Assembly (NCBI RefSeq): GCF_000224145.3
Contig: NC_020169.2
Coordinates: 4,174,957-4,238,956, forward strand
Source: Ciona intestinalis
Lineage: Eukaryota > Chordata > Ascidiacea > Phlebobranchia > Cionidae
Direction of reading: 5' to 3'
Length of the DNA: 64,000 nt
The notes under the pieces are model-generated. The model worked only from the letters and a program-made list of their open reading frames with translations. It did not search any database and had not been told where the DNA came from. How positions within the stretch are numbered: the stretch's first letter is position 1; every line of letters starts with the position of its first letter. Made by a program: the position numbers and the translations under genes. Shown piece after piece: positions 34,998-47,800 of this stretch.

Positions 34998-35840
34998 TGA
35001 ATAAGAAATATGTTTCTTTAAAATTAAATATTTTCCTATAAGGTCTTTGCGCAGTGGGGTATCATGACACATGGGTAGTGTGGTCATTATAAATAAACTG
35101 CCAACCTTACCTGTGCTAATTTAAACTTGCTTCAGTACACATCTAGAGTTCGAATCCGAGGTTTCACAAATACCAACCATGATTAAATTTTGTTATGTTT
35201 TACATGTATTTAGTTTTGTACTGTGTTTTGTAGTTTTTGTGTAGTAAAGGTTTGCATAAATAAACTTATATTTATGTGGCGAAAATGAATACAGTGCAGT
35301 GTTTCAATTATAGAGTAAAACATGTTGTTACCCAACTACAACATAAGTACACCAGATGCATAAACAAGTTTAGTCAAAATGTTTAAGTTAAAAAAAGTAT
35401 GTATTGTTATAAAATTCACATGCAATGGGATTTAATCATTTAGTGATTTCGATCACTGCGTAAACTAAAGTGACAGCGGTGTTTTTATAAACTTGTCCGA
35501 TTTGCAAATTTCATTCGTGTTTATGATATCTTTATGTTGAAGAAGAACCAGCGTGATTTAGGTTTCCATGCTGAAAAGTTCTACATAAGCTAGAAAGTTT
35601 TGTAAAACATAGTAAGTTTAGTGCAGTTCTGTAAATTTAATTTGAACTTTATTAAGAATATTTCAAATCACAGTTAAATTATGAACAATTGGCTAGCGTC
35701 AGAGCCATAACTGTTATGGCTACTTTCGAAAATGTTGCGGCTTCCCGTTTTGGCGCCATTTCTGTTTTATTACTTTTATTCTAATACCTATTTAGATATT
35801 ATAAAGTCGTTGTTTATTCCTGGCTAGTATAAATTAAAAT
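34998..35840. other. Intergenic between INO80E and NAA25
   Basis: INO80E 3' UTR with AATAAA at 35259-35264, a diverged tRNA-like SINE remnant near 35045-35165 (tagagttcgaatccgagg), and the NAA25 promoter. A sequence ttttggcgcca at 35748-35758 fits an E2F-type site about 90 bases before the NAA25 start codon. Confidence 0.4.
35748..35758 (+). promoter_or_regulatory. Possible E2F-type site in NAA25 promoter
   Basis: TTTTGGCGCCA matches the TTTSSCGC consensus and stands out in AT-rich DNA directly upstream of the NAA25 start. It is a motif match only. Confidence 0.25.
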
Positions 35841-38800
35841 ATGGCAAGCACAGTGCTGAATGCTGTTAGCGAAAGAAGGCTTAGGCCAATTTATGGTAAG
35901 TTTGTTATGTTAAATTTGTTTATTTTTGGTAATGATATTTTATTTATTAAAGCTGCTGTGTAGCCTGTGTTTATGGACTTATACTATTGAAACTCATTTT
36001 TAAAGTAGAAATAACCTGTTATTGTGTTGCAGAACTACTTGATAATGGGAACTACAAAAAGGCTTGCCATGAGACTGAAAAGGTCTTAAAGAAACAAAAA
36101 GATCTCATAGCAGCTAAAGTAATTGAATTGCTTTTAATAACTATAAGAAAACAAATTTGATAGTATGGCAATTTTAAATCTTCAATTGTAAACCAATGAT
36201 TTATCAAGATACATGTTTAACCATACGGTTGCCTAGCTAGAGTGCAAAAAAAACTGTTTTTATTGCCTATTTTCCTGTCATTTATCTTCACTGCTGTATT
36301 CGTACAGATAAATATAATTTTTTGTTTATGTTAGATTTAAATGCATCCTATATTTCATAACAATTACCAATCTTTTTTCATCTCCAGGTTTTAAAAACCA
36401 TAGCTCTACACCGCATGGGAAAGGAGGAAGAAGCATTTGATCTTTCGAATGAAATCGCAATGGAAGCTCCAACTGATGAGAACAGTTTACAAGGACTTAG
36501 TCTTTACTACAAAGAAATACATAGAAGTAAGGGGTTTAGCAACCATATTTTCTGTCATAATTTAATTCAAGTAGTTTTTACCTGCAGCATGTGTATAACG
36601 ACTTTTTGTTTCTTATTCCAGTCTCTTGGNNNNNNNNNNNNNNNNNNNNNNNNNNNNNNNNNNNNNNNNNNNNNNNNNNAAATAAATCATTTCATGTTGG
36701 GAGTTAAGACATGGGTATTTAATCGTAGACCTTCTGCACATTAGGATGTTTTTTCCATTATACAAATGTCTCTTCTGTAGTTCTGACTTCTTTACAGCAC
36801 ATAATTCTGTCCTAAATTGTAGAGGTTGGCACTTGGCAATAGTGAATGTTATTAATATTGTACATATAGAATACATATTTATATTTAAATTAAAATAATG
36901 TTTTAGCTGATCTCATATGCCCATTGTATGAAAACGCTGTTCGTTTATGTCCTGGCAACGAGGAATATTTGACTCACTTATTCATGGCTTATGTTCGACA
37001 TGAGAAGTTTCAAGAAATGCAGAGGGTAAGATTAAGTTGCACTGACAGTTGTGGTTATGATGGTGTTTGAAAACTATGATGATATAAAGTGTATGTAATA
37101 TGTCATAGCGTCCTTGGAGCCAAACCTAGGGTGGCAGGGTGGGCAGGCCTACACTGGAATTTTTTGCCATGTGTTTATCAGTAAACATTATAACCAATAA
37201 GTTAGATTCTGACAGTTTGAATTAGTTGTTAATAGTAGTAGGTGTTTAGTTGTGAAGGTTAATAATTGCAAATTTTAAAAAATGTAAATAAAACCATTTT
37301 TTTTATACAACAACCAGTCTTTTAAGATACAAGTTATATGTTTCTTTTTATTTGGCATTTAAGTTTCTGTGCTTACCAGGTGGCTATGCTCTTATACAAG
37401 CAACACCCAAAGAATCCGTATTTATTTTGGGGGATCATGGGTATTGTGCTACAGGTTTGTAATGTATTTTATGATGTCATAATTAAGTCATGTTATGGTT
37501 CTTATTCTTGGGCGTCACAGCATTTAAATATTTAATGATATCAAGATGTGAAATTTGTTTAATTGCAGTTAAACCCATAGGTTTAAAACATGAAAACCTT
37601 ATTTATTAATGTGACCAGGGATGCACAAGATCATGTGTATGCTTTTTAAAAAGCACAAAAACAAAATTCTGCTAAATTGTTTTAAGTAACCTTGTTTCTT
37701 TGTCGACAGGCAGAAGCAAAAATTAAGCAAAACATTGACTTTGTAACAAGTCTCTGTCAAAATTTTAAAATTTGCTGCATACATGTACAATGTGTATTCT
37801 TAAATTTGACAAAAACAATGAACAACAGCATTGTAAGAGCTGTTTAATGCTTAAAACTGGGTTGCTAAAATATATGATATCAACCCTGTAAAGTAACCAA
37901 AATCAGCTTTTTTCTTCTTAAAAAGGCTGAAAACACAACGGACAAAAACTTGGCAACAAAAATGTATCTTCCACTTGCTGAGAAGATGGTTGAGAAGCAT
38001 GTTACGGCTGGAAAGATTGAAGCTGAAGCAGGTGGTGTAGATGTCTGTGGACCAGTGGTTATGTTGTGTCAACTTGTGTAGATTGATATACTGTGGATAA
38101 CACTAACTAACTAACTTATCACTGATATGATATGTATATGCAAAGTTGTTGTTTTTCTCAAGCTTTCTAAATGTTTTGGCCACACTAAATTTACATAGGA
38201 AGCTGATTTTACAAGACATAATATGAAATATGTTTAAAGGGTTATGCCAATCTTGATTTTTGAAGGTGGTTTGGTATAAATATATACAATTTTTTATAAA
38301 TTTGCAGAAGTTAAGTTGTATTTGATGATCCTTGATTTGATGGGAAAACATGAAAAAGCTCTGGAAGTTGTCAATGGGGAACTTGGAGGTATTTATTTGA
38401 GCATAATATGTTTATACTTTATATAATATGTATATATTTTTATGCAAATGTTTATATATTGATATTGGTGGTTGTTGTTGGTAAAGCAGTTGGGCTATTA
38501 GGCAACAATAATATGTTATGTTTGAAATGCTGAAAATATCTAAACTTTCTTATCACTTAATTTATTTACCACTCATCTGGAAATTTTATTGTAAAATCAG
38601 TAATGAGGTCTCTCCGAATCCAGAAACATTGGCAGCAAAAAATCATTTTAAACATAACTGCAATATATACAATTATTACAATAACATGAAATTGTCCAAC
38701 ACACATAGATTGTTACGTCTTTGGATCAACTAATATGCATTGGCCATCTATTATAATCCGTACCATTCAATAATAATGTCCACCTTATTGCATAGGAAAG

Positions 38801-41800
38801 CTTATATCGGATATAGGTGGGCGTCCAGCAGCGCTGCTAGAGGTTCAAAAGAAATTAGAAAACTGGGAGTTTGTGAACGAAGAGAACAAGAAACTGCTGA
38901 AACAAAAGTGAGTGTTTTAATAATTTTTACAAAAAGGATTTGGGTGTACTTCAAAGTTTAGCTCAGTTAGTGTTATTGAAATTCTCTTGTTTCTTGAGTT
39001 GGTTGGAAAATATGTTGTTGCTGTAATGAATGCATGATGTTTTGTATTTCATCCAGTGATGTTTCTTGCTTTCCAACTAGAAGCATAATCCCTGTAATAA
39101 ATAATGTGGGATATATAAATATATTAATTTTAAATTGTTTACAGTTTACTTTACTTTTACTTTAGTTTTACTTTACTTTTTAAATGCCAGGGACACAGAA
39201 CAGTAAGACATACATTTCTATAAAACAAATAGATTTCTTGTGGACTGATTAACGCAGTACAAACAACTCCAGGGCAGGTCTTGTATTCCTTATTTACTCA
39301 CTATGACTGCCAGTACGATAAATTTTTTTTATTTTTAAATGAAAAATAAGGATTTTTTAATCATAGATAGAAATTAGAAGTATGCGCTTGCGTGTTTTCT
39401 GTGGATTTAAAAGGGTGTGTCCATGAATTGTTTACACAATTAATGATTAATGATAATAACATTTAAAAAAATCTGTTAAGAATTAATATGTTATAAATAG
39501 TTCAATACTTACTTGAAGTGTTAGGAATGTGGTGAATTAAAGCAAATCTATTATTTCCCTGATACACACTGGGTTTGGTTTTGTCTTTTTGGCCAACAAG
39601 ACATGAGAATTGAAACCCACTAATGGAAATACGGCTTCGGTTTTGTTGTGTTTGCTTGTATGATGTCAGCTCACTGTTCTGTAACATAGATATTAAAAAT
39701 AGACGATAAATTCGAAAATATGTATTGTAACTTTAACTTTACCACAGATTAATATGTCCTAACTGTAAAAATAATATGCAGAATTGTAGGTATAAATCCC
39801 TTTAAAATTAAACATTATTGACACTAACTTGGCAGTTAACAAAAATTTCTTCTAAATTTAGGTTTGCCTTGACATAAACCAGTTGGAGTGCTTACTACTA
39901 TAATTTGTGGTGTTTCTTGTTTATACCTATAGTCTATAGAATGCTGTATCTATATTTCTACATTATGTTCTTGTACAGGAAATAGTTATTCTACGGCATA
40001 TGTTATCGTTTATAGACATATTATGTTTTAACAAGACACCTATAGTTATTGTTTTTATGCCTTACAGTAATACATATATATTTAAATATATAATGTAATA
40101 CTTCATCATTTTTTTCATTAATGTATGTATTATGTATTTATGTAGGCCTGTGCAGTATTAATAGAATATAATAAAACTTACTGTTGGTTCCAAGCTACAT
40201 TCTTATTTTATCGATTATGTTTATAGTATTATATATAATGTCATATTTTATCCTTTTTTAATAATATATATAATATATATATATTATATGTGCAGTCTTA
40301 ATATCATATAAAACTTACTGTTGGTTCCAAGCTAGAACTTTGTATTCCATCTAATTTAACAGCAGAATTATCAAACACTGAATACAGACCATAATGGTCC
40401 AACAAAGCTACGTACTGTGCCATGCTCTTAATTGAAATGACCTGAACTTAAAATATGTTAGTTTAGGTGTGTCCACAACAAGTTCTCCTAAGCCAAATGG
40501 CCGCATACCTGTTTGATTAGAGCGCTACAACTGCTCTGTTTACTTTAAATAGAGCAGCGGTCGTTAACAAGATAGTGTAAACAGTCTGGTTTTTGCACTA
40601 TGGTTTGGTGGCTTGTATAATTACGTGTTGCATGCATGACTAGATTGGGCCTTTCATGATAATTAGTAGATTGATTGATAGCTATTCTTAGTGGGTGGCA
40701 GCTAATTGGTGATTTCTTAGTATAGTGATGTCACTTTTGTGTAACTTTGCATACCCAACAAAACATTTAAAAATGCAATTTTTAAGATTAAAAAATGCCA
40801 TAGGCTACAACATTAAACAAATCAATGTTTATGCATATTTGTTTTATTATGAAAACGTTTGTTATTTATTACATTTTTTTACCATAAACTGCAACTTGTT
40901 GCTATGAACTTTGGCCCTTCCTGTATGAAAATAAAGCCTAATGAAGTGTTCCTAAACGACAGACAAACATTGGAATAAAGTAAACTTTTTCATACAGAAG
41001 CTTAAAAATACAATATTTGTTCCTTCTAGCAAAAGTTACAGAAATTTTATACTGTTTGTATTTTAACAGACCTGATGTTTGGAATTACGCGCTCGATTAT
41101 TTAGATTCCTTATTTCATCTGCTCGACATTGAACGTGGGAGTTTAAATGAAGAAAACAACTTTAATGAGTAAGATGTGTTACCTATTATTTTTATATCTT
41201 ATATAATACATATATCGTGTTTCAAACAATCACAGAAATAAAAAAGAATAGAACGCGCATCTCCAATGTCGGCAAAGGAGAGAGCATGATACACTCTCTC
41301 TCTCTATCGCGGGTCGTACCCGTTTACCATTGTAGTCAATGAAATCGAGGGCGTTTTATGTAGTTTTTCTTCGTGTTTTGACTTAATTTGAAGTCATAGG
41401 GTAAAGCAACTATTTTCTAATGTATTTATATTTCTAACAACCCATTTTTTGAAGGTTTTTATTTAAATTTCCTAAACAAGTGGTAAACTGTAAGCGTTAA
41501 CCTACCAAATAACTAAACTGGCTTAATAAACTTGAATAGTTGTTGTAGTTTTTGAAATAAACAACTAAAACCTCTTAAAACTACTATGCGCCTATCTTTT
41601 ACAATGGAGACCAAGCGAAATGGGGACGGAGTTGGCGGTCAGGTGAATAGAAAAAAGAATATATCACAGTTTTGGGCAGTTGCGCATTCTACTCTTTTTT
41701 ATTTCTGTGCAAACAATTAACAACAGTCTATGGGTGTCATGAGGATAAAGTGTTATAATTCTTCTAGGTGGGCAGAGACAAGCACAAGACTGCAGGAAGG

Positions 41801-44800
41801 GATTCAGTTTATTCTTAATCTTATCACGGAAGAAAATGCTCTACTTGATTGGAAGAGAAGAGGACCTTATCTTCTTCGCTTGGAGATGTTGAAGAGAATG
41901 AAAGATCGCTTCGGAAATCTTCGAGGTATGACTCATTTCATTTTTCTATTGTTACAGGAAAACTTAAGGGCACAAACAAATAGCCAGTGCCATGTTATAG
42001 CATTTCTATACTATACGGGTGAGGTCCTACAGCAGGGCACATAAGGTGAACTTAGATGTAAACCAGAGTTTTAGCATAATGTGTTAAAGGTGGCGTTTTT
42101 TGTTTAAACTGTAAGTTAAACTTGTCACTTGTGTACTAGTTTACCTAACACTTTTTCTTAAATAAACCTGTATGAAAAAATAAAGGTGCTTTTACTGGTT
42201 ACACTGGGTATTTAAAGTTACCCCCTCGCTATATACCTAAGTAAAGTAAATTTTCACTTTATCCACAGATTCTTGCTTTGGCCCTGCTAAACAACTCTGC
42301 TTGGAATATGCACTTGATTTCTCTCCAAAACCTTTTTGTTTTTCCGATTTGAAACCATATATTTCGCTTTTATCTGATGAAGAAAAAATTCAGGTATTTC
42401 GTATGTTGATAACTAAGAACCAATATTTGAATGAATGAAGAATGATTGCAGTGCCGAGCCTTGAATCAATAACCTCTACTAGGTTAGAGGCAGGTACGCT
42501 AACCAACTGGGCCACAGCGCTTTTCTTGTGATGTTTTGCACATTGTTTTAACTTATTTGTGTAAATTTTGTTTGCTCTTAACCAGTTGCCCAACAGGTTT
42601 ATTTATTAAGTACTTTGTCTGGGAGGCATATTTTATTTTACATCTATCTTGTCAATTTCAGCATTTATAATGAACATTGTTTTGTCTTTGCTTATAATGA
42701 GTTTATTCATATTATATACAGTTGCTGCTAAGCTGATTATAATTATGTTTTGGCTTTTTCGGCAAGAATTTTGCTGACCAAAGTTTCAACGTCCTATTTA
42801 GGTCTCTTCATCAATGTGAAATAATACCCATTGAGTGTCATATTTTATTATTTTTCATACCAAGACATTTTTTAACAAATTTGATTTCAGTTTCTAGCTG
42901 AGTTGAAAGATCAACAATCTTCCCTAACGTCAAGTGAAATGAATGGGGTTTGTGACGAAAATTTAAAAAGTGAAATTATGAAAAAAAAGGCAAAAGAAAT
43001 TCAGCGCCATGTATTTACTGTGGAAGCCGCAAGGTAAAGTTTTTAGATTAATATTTTGGTCTGTGTAAATAATTTTACATCTTTTATGTTAATTTTTCTA
43101 TGGTGGGGTACTGCAGTGTTTTTAGCACCATGGGTGTCTGGTAATTTTCTATGTGGGTGAGGTGGCACAGTGTGGCACGCCGTGGCCATAAAATTTAGGC
43201 CACAGCTGGTTAGTATAAATGTATTTATTTTTTAAACCTAACTTACAGGTATCTTGGCGAACACGAAAAATTATCAAGTTCCGAAAAATTTATTCTCGCC
43301 CAAGATTTTCTGCAGAAGCATGAAGCTGGTTTGAAACACGGTAAGTTGAAAGATTTGTTTAAATGTTTAATAAAATCTTTTTGATAATTATTTGTCCTAT
43401 AAGCACCTCAAAGGCGTTATATATGTTGTTTTAATTTTTGATAAGAGAGACATTGATAAATTGCAGTTAAACTCATAGTTGTCAAACATAGGAAACATCA
43501 TTAAATATTGTGTTGAATACTTAAACACATCATATACATCATCTAGTTTGATACCAACATCCTAAGTTGCCAATAATTTTTTTGTGTAAAGTATTTTCAC
43601 AAACAAAATAAACTTTGTTTTTCTATCTGTTTGTACATATACCTATCAACAGGGTAAAAGCTGTGTTTTTATTGTGTTTTTTTCTCTCTCACAGTTGCTG
43701 ACCGTCCCCCAACAGACGCATGTCCCGTAGATTCATATTGTGTGCTTGCTGCAAGACTGATGATGGATATTTATTCAGATACAGGTCACTTTACAAAGCT
43801 GCTTTTCAATAATTTTTTATTTTATTTTTTTTTAAAACTGAAAAACAGATTGAATCGCAAAATGTATAATCCAGAGCTTTTTGACTAAATGAAAAAATTA
43901 TTGTTTTCTACTATTAAGTTTAAATAAATACTTTTTAAGGGATTTTTATGTCACTACTGAGCAAAATTAATGTTACTCATTGTCCAAATTTATAATAGTA
44001 CTTTATAATTAATAATGTTATTCACTGATATTTTTGCAGGAGATACATTATACCTATGGAGATGTGCTTATGTGCTTGAATATGGTATACAACACAGCAA
44101 GTATAATTATGAAATGAAGTTAATGTTAATTAAAGTGTATTGTACGCTGGGTGCTTTCTCACCTTGTGCTGACCTTTATGATTCAATGGAAGTGAAACAC
44201 ATGCAGCAAGACACATTAGGGTAAGATATGTTTGGGCCAAATTTGGCCTGAATCTTAGGTCCTCAAGGGCCACTCGCATACTGAATAAAATAAAAATGAG
44301 ATGTATGCAGTTTACACTACAGCATATTTCTTGTTTTCTGGTATATAATTCTGATCATAGGCATCAAATTTTATAATATTCAGTAAAAGCTGGGGTTGGG
44401 TCACAATTTCGTAATATTTAGTAAAAGCTGGGGAAACATTGTTAAAATGTAGTTACTTTCAAAATCTTTAAGCATGCATGTGGAACCTCATTGATTACTG
44501 TAGTGAATGCAATATACATTGGCCCACAGAGTTCTGTTTCAAACACCTTGTGCTGCTTACCAGCTACCCCATATGTAACTTGTGGAAATTGTTTTATTCT
44601 GTATGGCTGTCAATTTAATAACCACTGGGTTAGAGCAATTGCCATTGTCCTGTACCAGAACACATACACCAATGGTGTCAGCGATGAGCCTTGAACCCAT
44701 ACTCTCTGGGCTAAAAAAAAACAATATTCCCGGACCCAGTACCAAACGTAACTTCACCCCATGCTCCAGTCAATTAACACACTCCCCACCCCCCTCCCCA

Positions 44801-47800
44801 GATACACCGTATGTCGTCATGTAGTTTCCCTCGGTCACTACCACCACGCCTCCCAAGTATTCCAGATGGCTCGGAACTTTTACACCAACAATAACAAGGA
44901 GTCACTTGAATGTCTTATCACATGTTTTAGGAACGGAACATTTTACAAGGTAATTATATTATATATATATGAGAATTTTATTACAAATATAACTAACTAA
45001 ACATCGCATATATGAAGCACAATTGTCTTTAATTTCAACGTTTTATCAATTTCGGTCATGTCAGAATTTAAAATGTATAAAAATATCAAATATGTATATC
45101 AGTGAGCAGTATAATGTATTTATTATTTATATGTATGTATGTTATATATTACTGTACATAGTAAATTTACATTTCCATAAGTTTTTCTACAGTATACCAT
45201 TCATGGCAAATGGTATTTATATTTATATTAATTCTAATCCCCAGGTTTCAGAGTTTGTAAAATACAGGAGAAGAATTCATAAATCGTATCACGCTGCTTA
45301 TGTACAAACTGAACATTTACTGATGGACTTATTCACACAGGGTGATATGTAAGTTACACAGTTTTTACAACTTTACTTCTGTATATAAAATATACACTGA
45401 AATACTAAATTACTTAATAATGTTTAAATATCTTGCGATAAAATGTTCATTCTTAAGCATCTTACATTAGTTAGAACTTAAAAATGGAAACTATGGTGAA
45501 TGGTGAATAAAGCAGATCCTTTTTATATTCTGTGGTGATTTGTTAAATGCAGTTACATTGATGGTCGTCATACATAGGGAACCTCATTGTTTAATGTGGC
45601 AAATAGAATTTGTTTTGGCTTTACTTTTTTGTATACATGTAACAGTAGGGTAAAAGCTGGTATTAGTTTTAAACTCCGGTGCAAAAATATATGATGTCAC
45701 CCCTGTTTTAAAAGGCACCTCTAGCATTACGCCTATGAAAGTAACCCAAATTTTAAAAGTTGCACTCCCAACTTGAAACTTATGCTCTTGTTTGTAACAG
45801 AGACCAACCAGTAACTGCCCTTCTTACAAGTGACATCAAACCCATTGACTACAACACGCTGGTTGACAACAGAGATCTTAAAGTAGTTAGCGATGTCAGT
45901 TCAAAAGAAAAGTAAGAACTAAATAAACTCTAAAACTTGAAAAGGAACTGAATAAGTAACTAACTATTCTAATGAAAATAAAACACAAATTATTATACCA
46001 AAAATAGCTGTTTACGAATATATTACTGTATTACGTTATGCCTGGTAGCAACTTGCAACAACAGAAAACAATTTAAAAAATGTGAATATAAATAAAAGTA
46101 GTTGTACAAAATATTTGTTACACAAGCATAAATTAATTATATACACTATTTCCGATTAAATACTTTTTCTTTATTATTAAATATTTTGATTTTAAATAAC
46201 AATAAAATCAATACAAATAAACTCTATTTTTTATTTAAACTTTAATATTCACAGACGAGTAAGTGAGGGAATGATTAAGAAAAGTTTCGAACACGAAAAA
46301 AATTGGTTGGCTTTCCGAGATTTCCTCCTGCGTTGTATGTATTCTGTGTTGATAAGAGATCAGGATCAAACACATAATGGATGTTGCTGCCATTGTGGTA
46401 AGTGTATGTGTGCAATATATAATAGTTATGTAAAACTAAGGATATAATTTTTTTGTCAAAGTTGCTGCGACCACCATTCCGGGTCTATTGGATTGATCTT
46501 TAAAATACATTTTACAGTAATTGCTCCAACCTAGTTGTCAGTATTTGGTTGTCCAAATTGATACAGAAAAAAAAGAAAAAAAAAAGTGTCACTAAGAAAA
46601 TGACAGTATCTTAGCGGACACAAAGTGCATATATCGTAACTCCAATGTTACAACAACTATCGATGCAACTTAGTGGAAAACTAAATATGACATATGATAT
46701 TTAGTCATTCATTCTTACATTCATACAGCCAACTTGATTACCTTTATACAGACACAAATCGTTCACATAAACCCTTTTAATGATCTTTTTAATTATTGTT
46801 GCCTCACCGTAAATATAATCCTATGATCATGTTAATATACAAGACCATCCCTACAGGTCCTGAGTCCATCCTTCCAACATTAATCGCACAATTCGAAACC
46901 TTTTGTTCAACTCTATATAAGTCTGATATTGAAGACTACCCGATGCTAGGTCCGAATACAACTAGAATAAAACTTTCCATTGAATCCAATTATCCAAGGA
47001 TGATGCTTTTGGTGTTCAAGTGAGTATCTTTATTGTTATTTTATATAGATTAGATTAATGAGACAACTTCGATTTAAAACCAGTAAAGCAGCTTTCTTTA
47101 CTCTTTTTTTTGTTGTTGTTTATAATCATACTTTAGTAATTAACTATATATAAAATTTACCAATATGTACTTTAATGTATATATTGTTACTCCTGCTACC
47201 AGGCATAATGTAAATATTCTTTCAAGGGCTCATCTGGTGAAAAAATCTTTGTGTATTTCTGATGTTTGATCTGCCATCTAGCAAGTGACATTCCCTGATA
47301 AAGTCTTACAGGATGACAGACAAAACATCAGAAATACACTACATACCAGATGAGCCATTGAGAGATTATAAATATCATTTATTTAATAAATATTTATGTA
47401 TATATAAATCATGGCCTAACTATATAGCAAGCAATAAATTATATCCATATTCACAAAGGTTTTGTTGCGACTTCATCAACTTAAAGAGCAATCCTGACCT
47501 GGAATCTCAACTTTTCAATAACTTGACATCAGCCATACAATTACTACAAGGTAAGATAATGTTTACTTTAACACTAACATCTATGAAATTAAACTGCAAT
47601 TGGGTTTTGTTCGAAAAACAATTTTGCATTCCACCGTTGTTTCTCTAAATTTTATTTTTCTAAATATAATATATATAGTTTTTATCAAAGAAACACTAAA
47701 AAAAAGGTTGTAGACAAATGTAAATGTTATCTTTTAACAAACTTGACTTTTTAACAAATGCAGATGTTTTTAACAAACTTGATGAATGTGTATGTTGTCT

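Noticed and set aside
36622-36679. NAA25 exon lost in the assembly gap
   Set aside because: Flanking exons join in frame and align with human NAA25 without a missing segment, so the gap is intronic.
42426-42525. Reverse-strand tRNA gene in a NAA25 intron
   Set aside because: Only the A-box side is good; it matches the SINE head and lacks paired stems.
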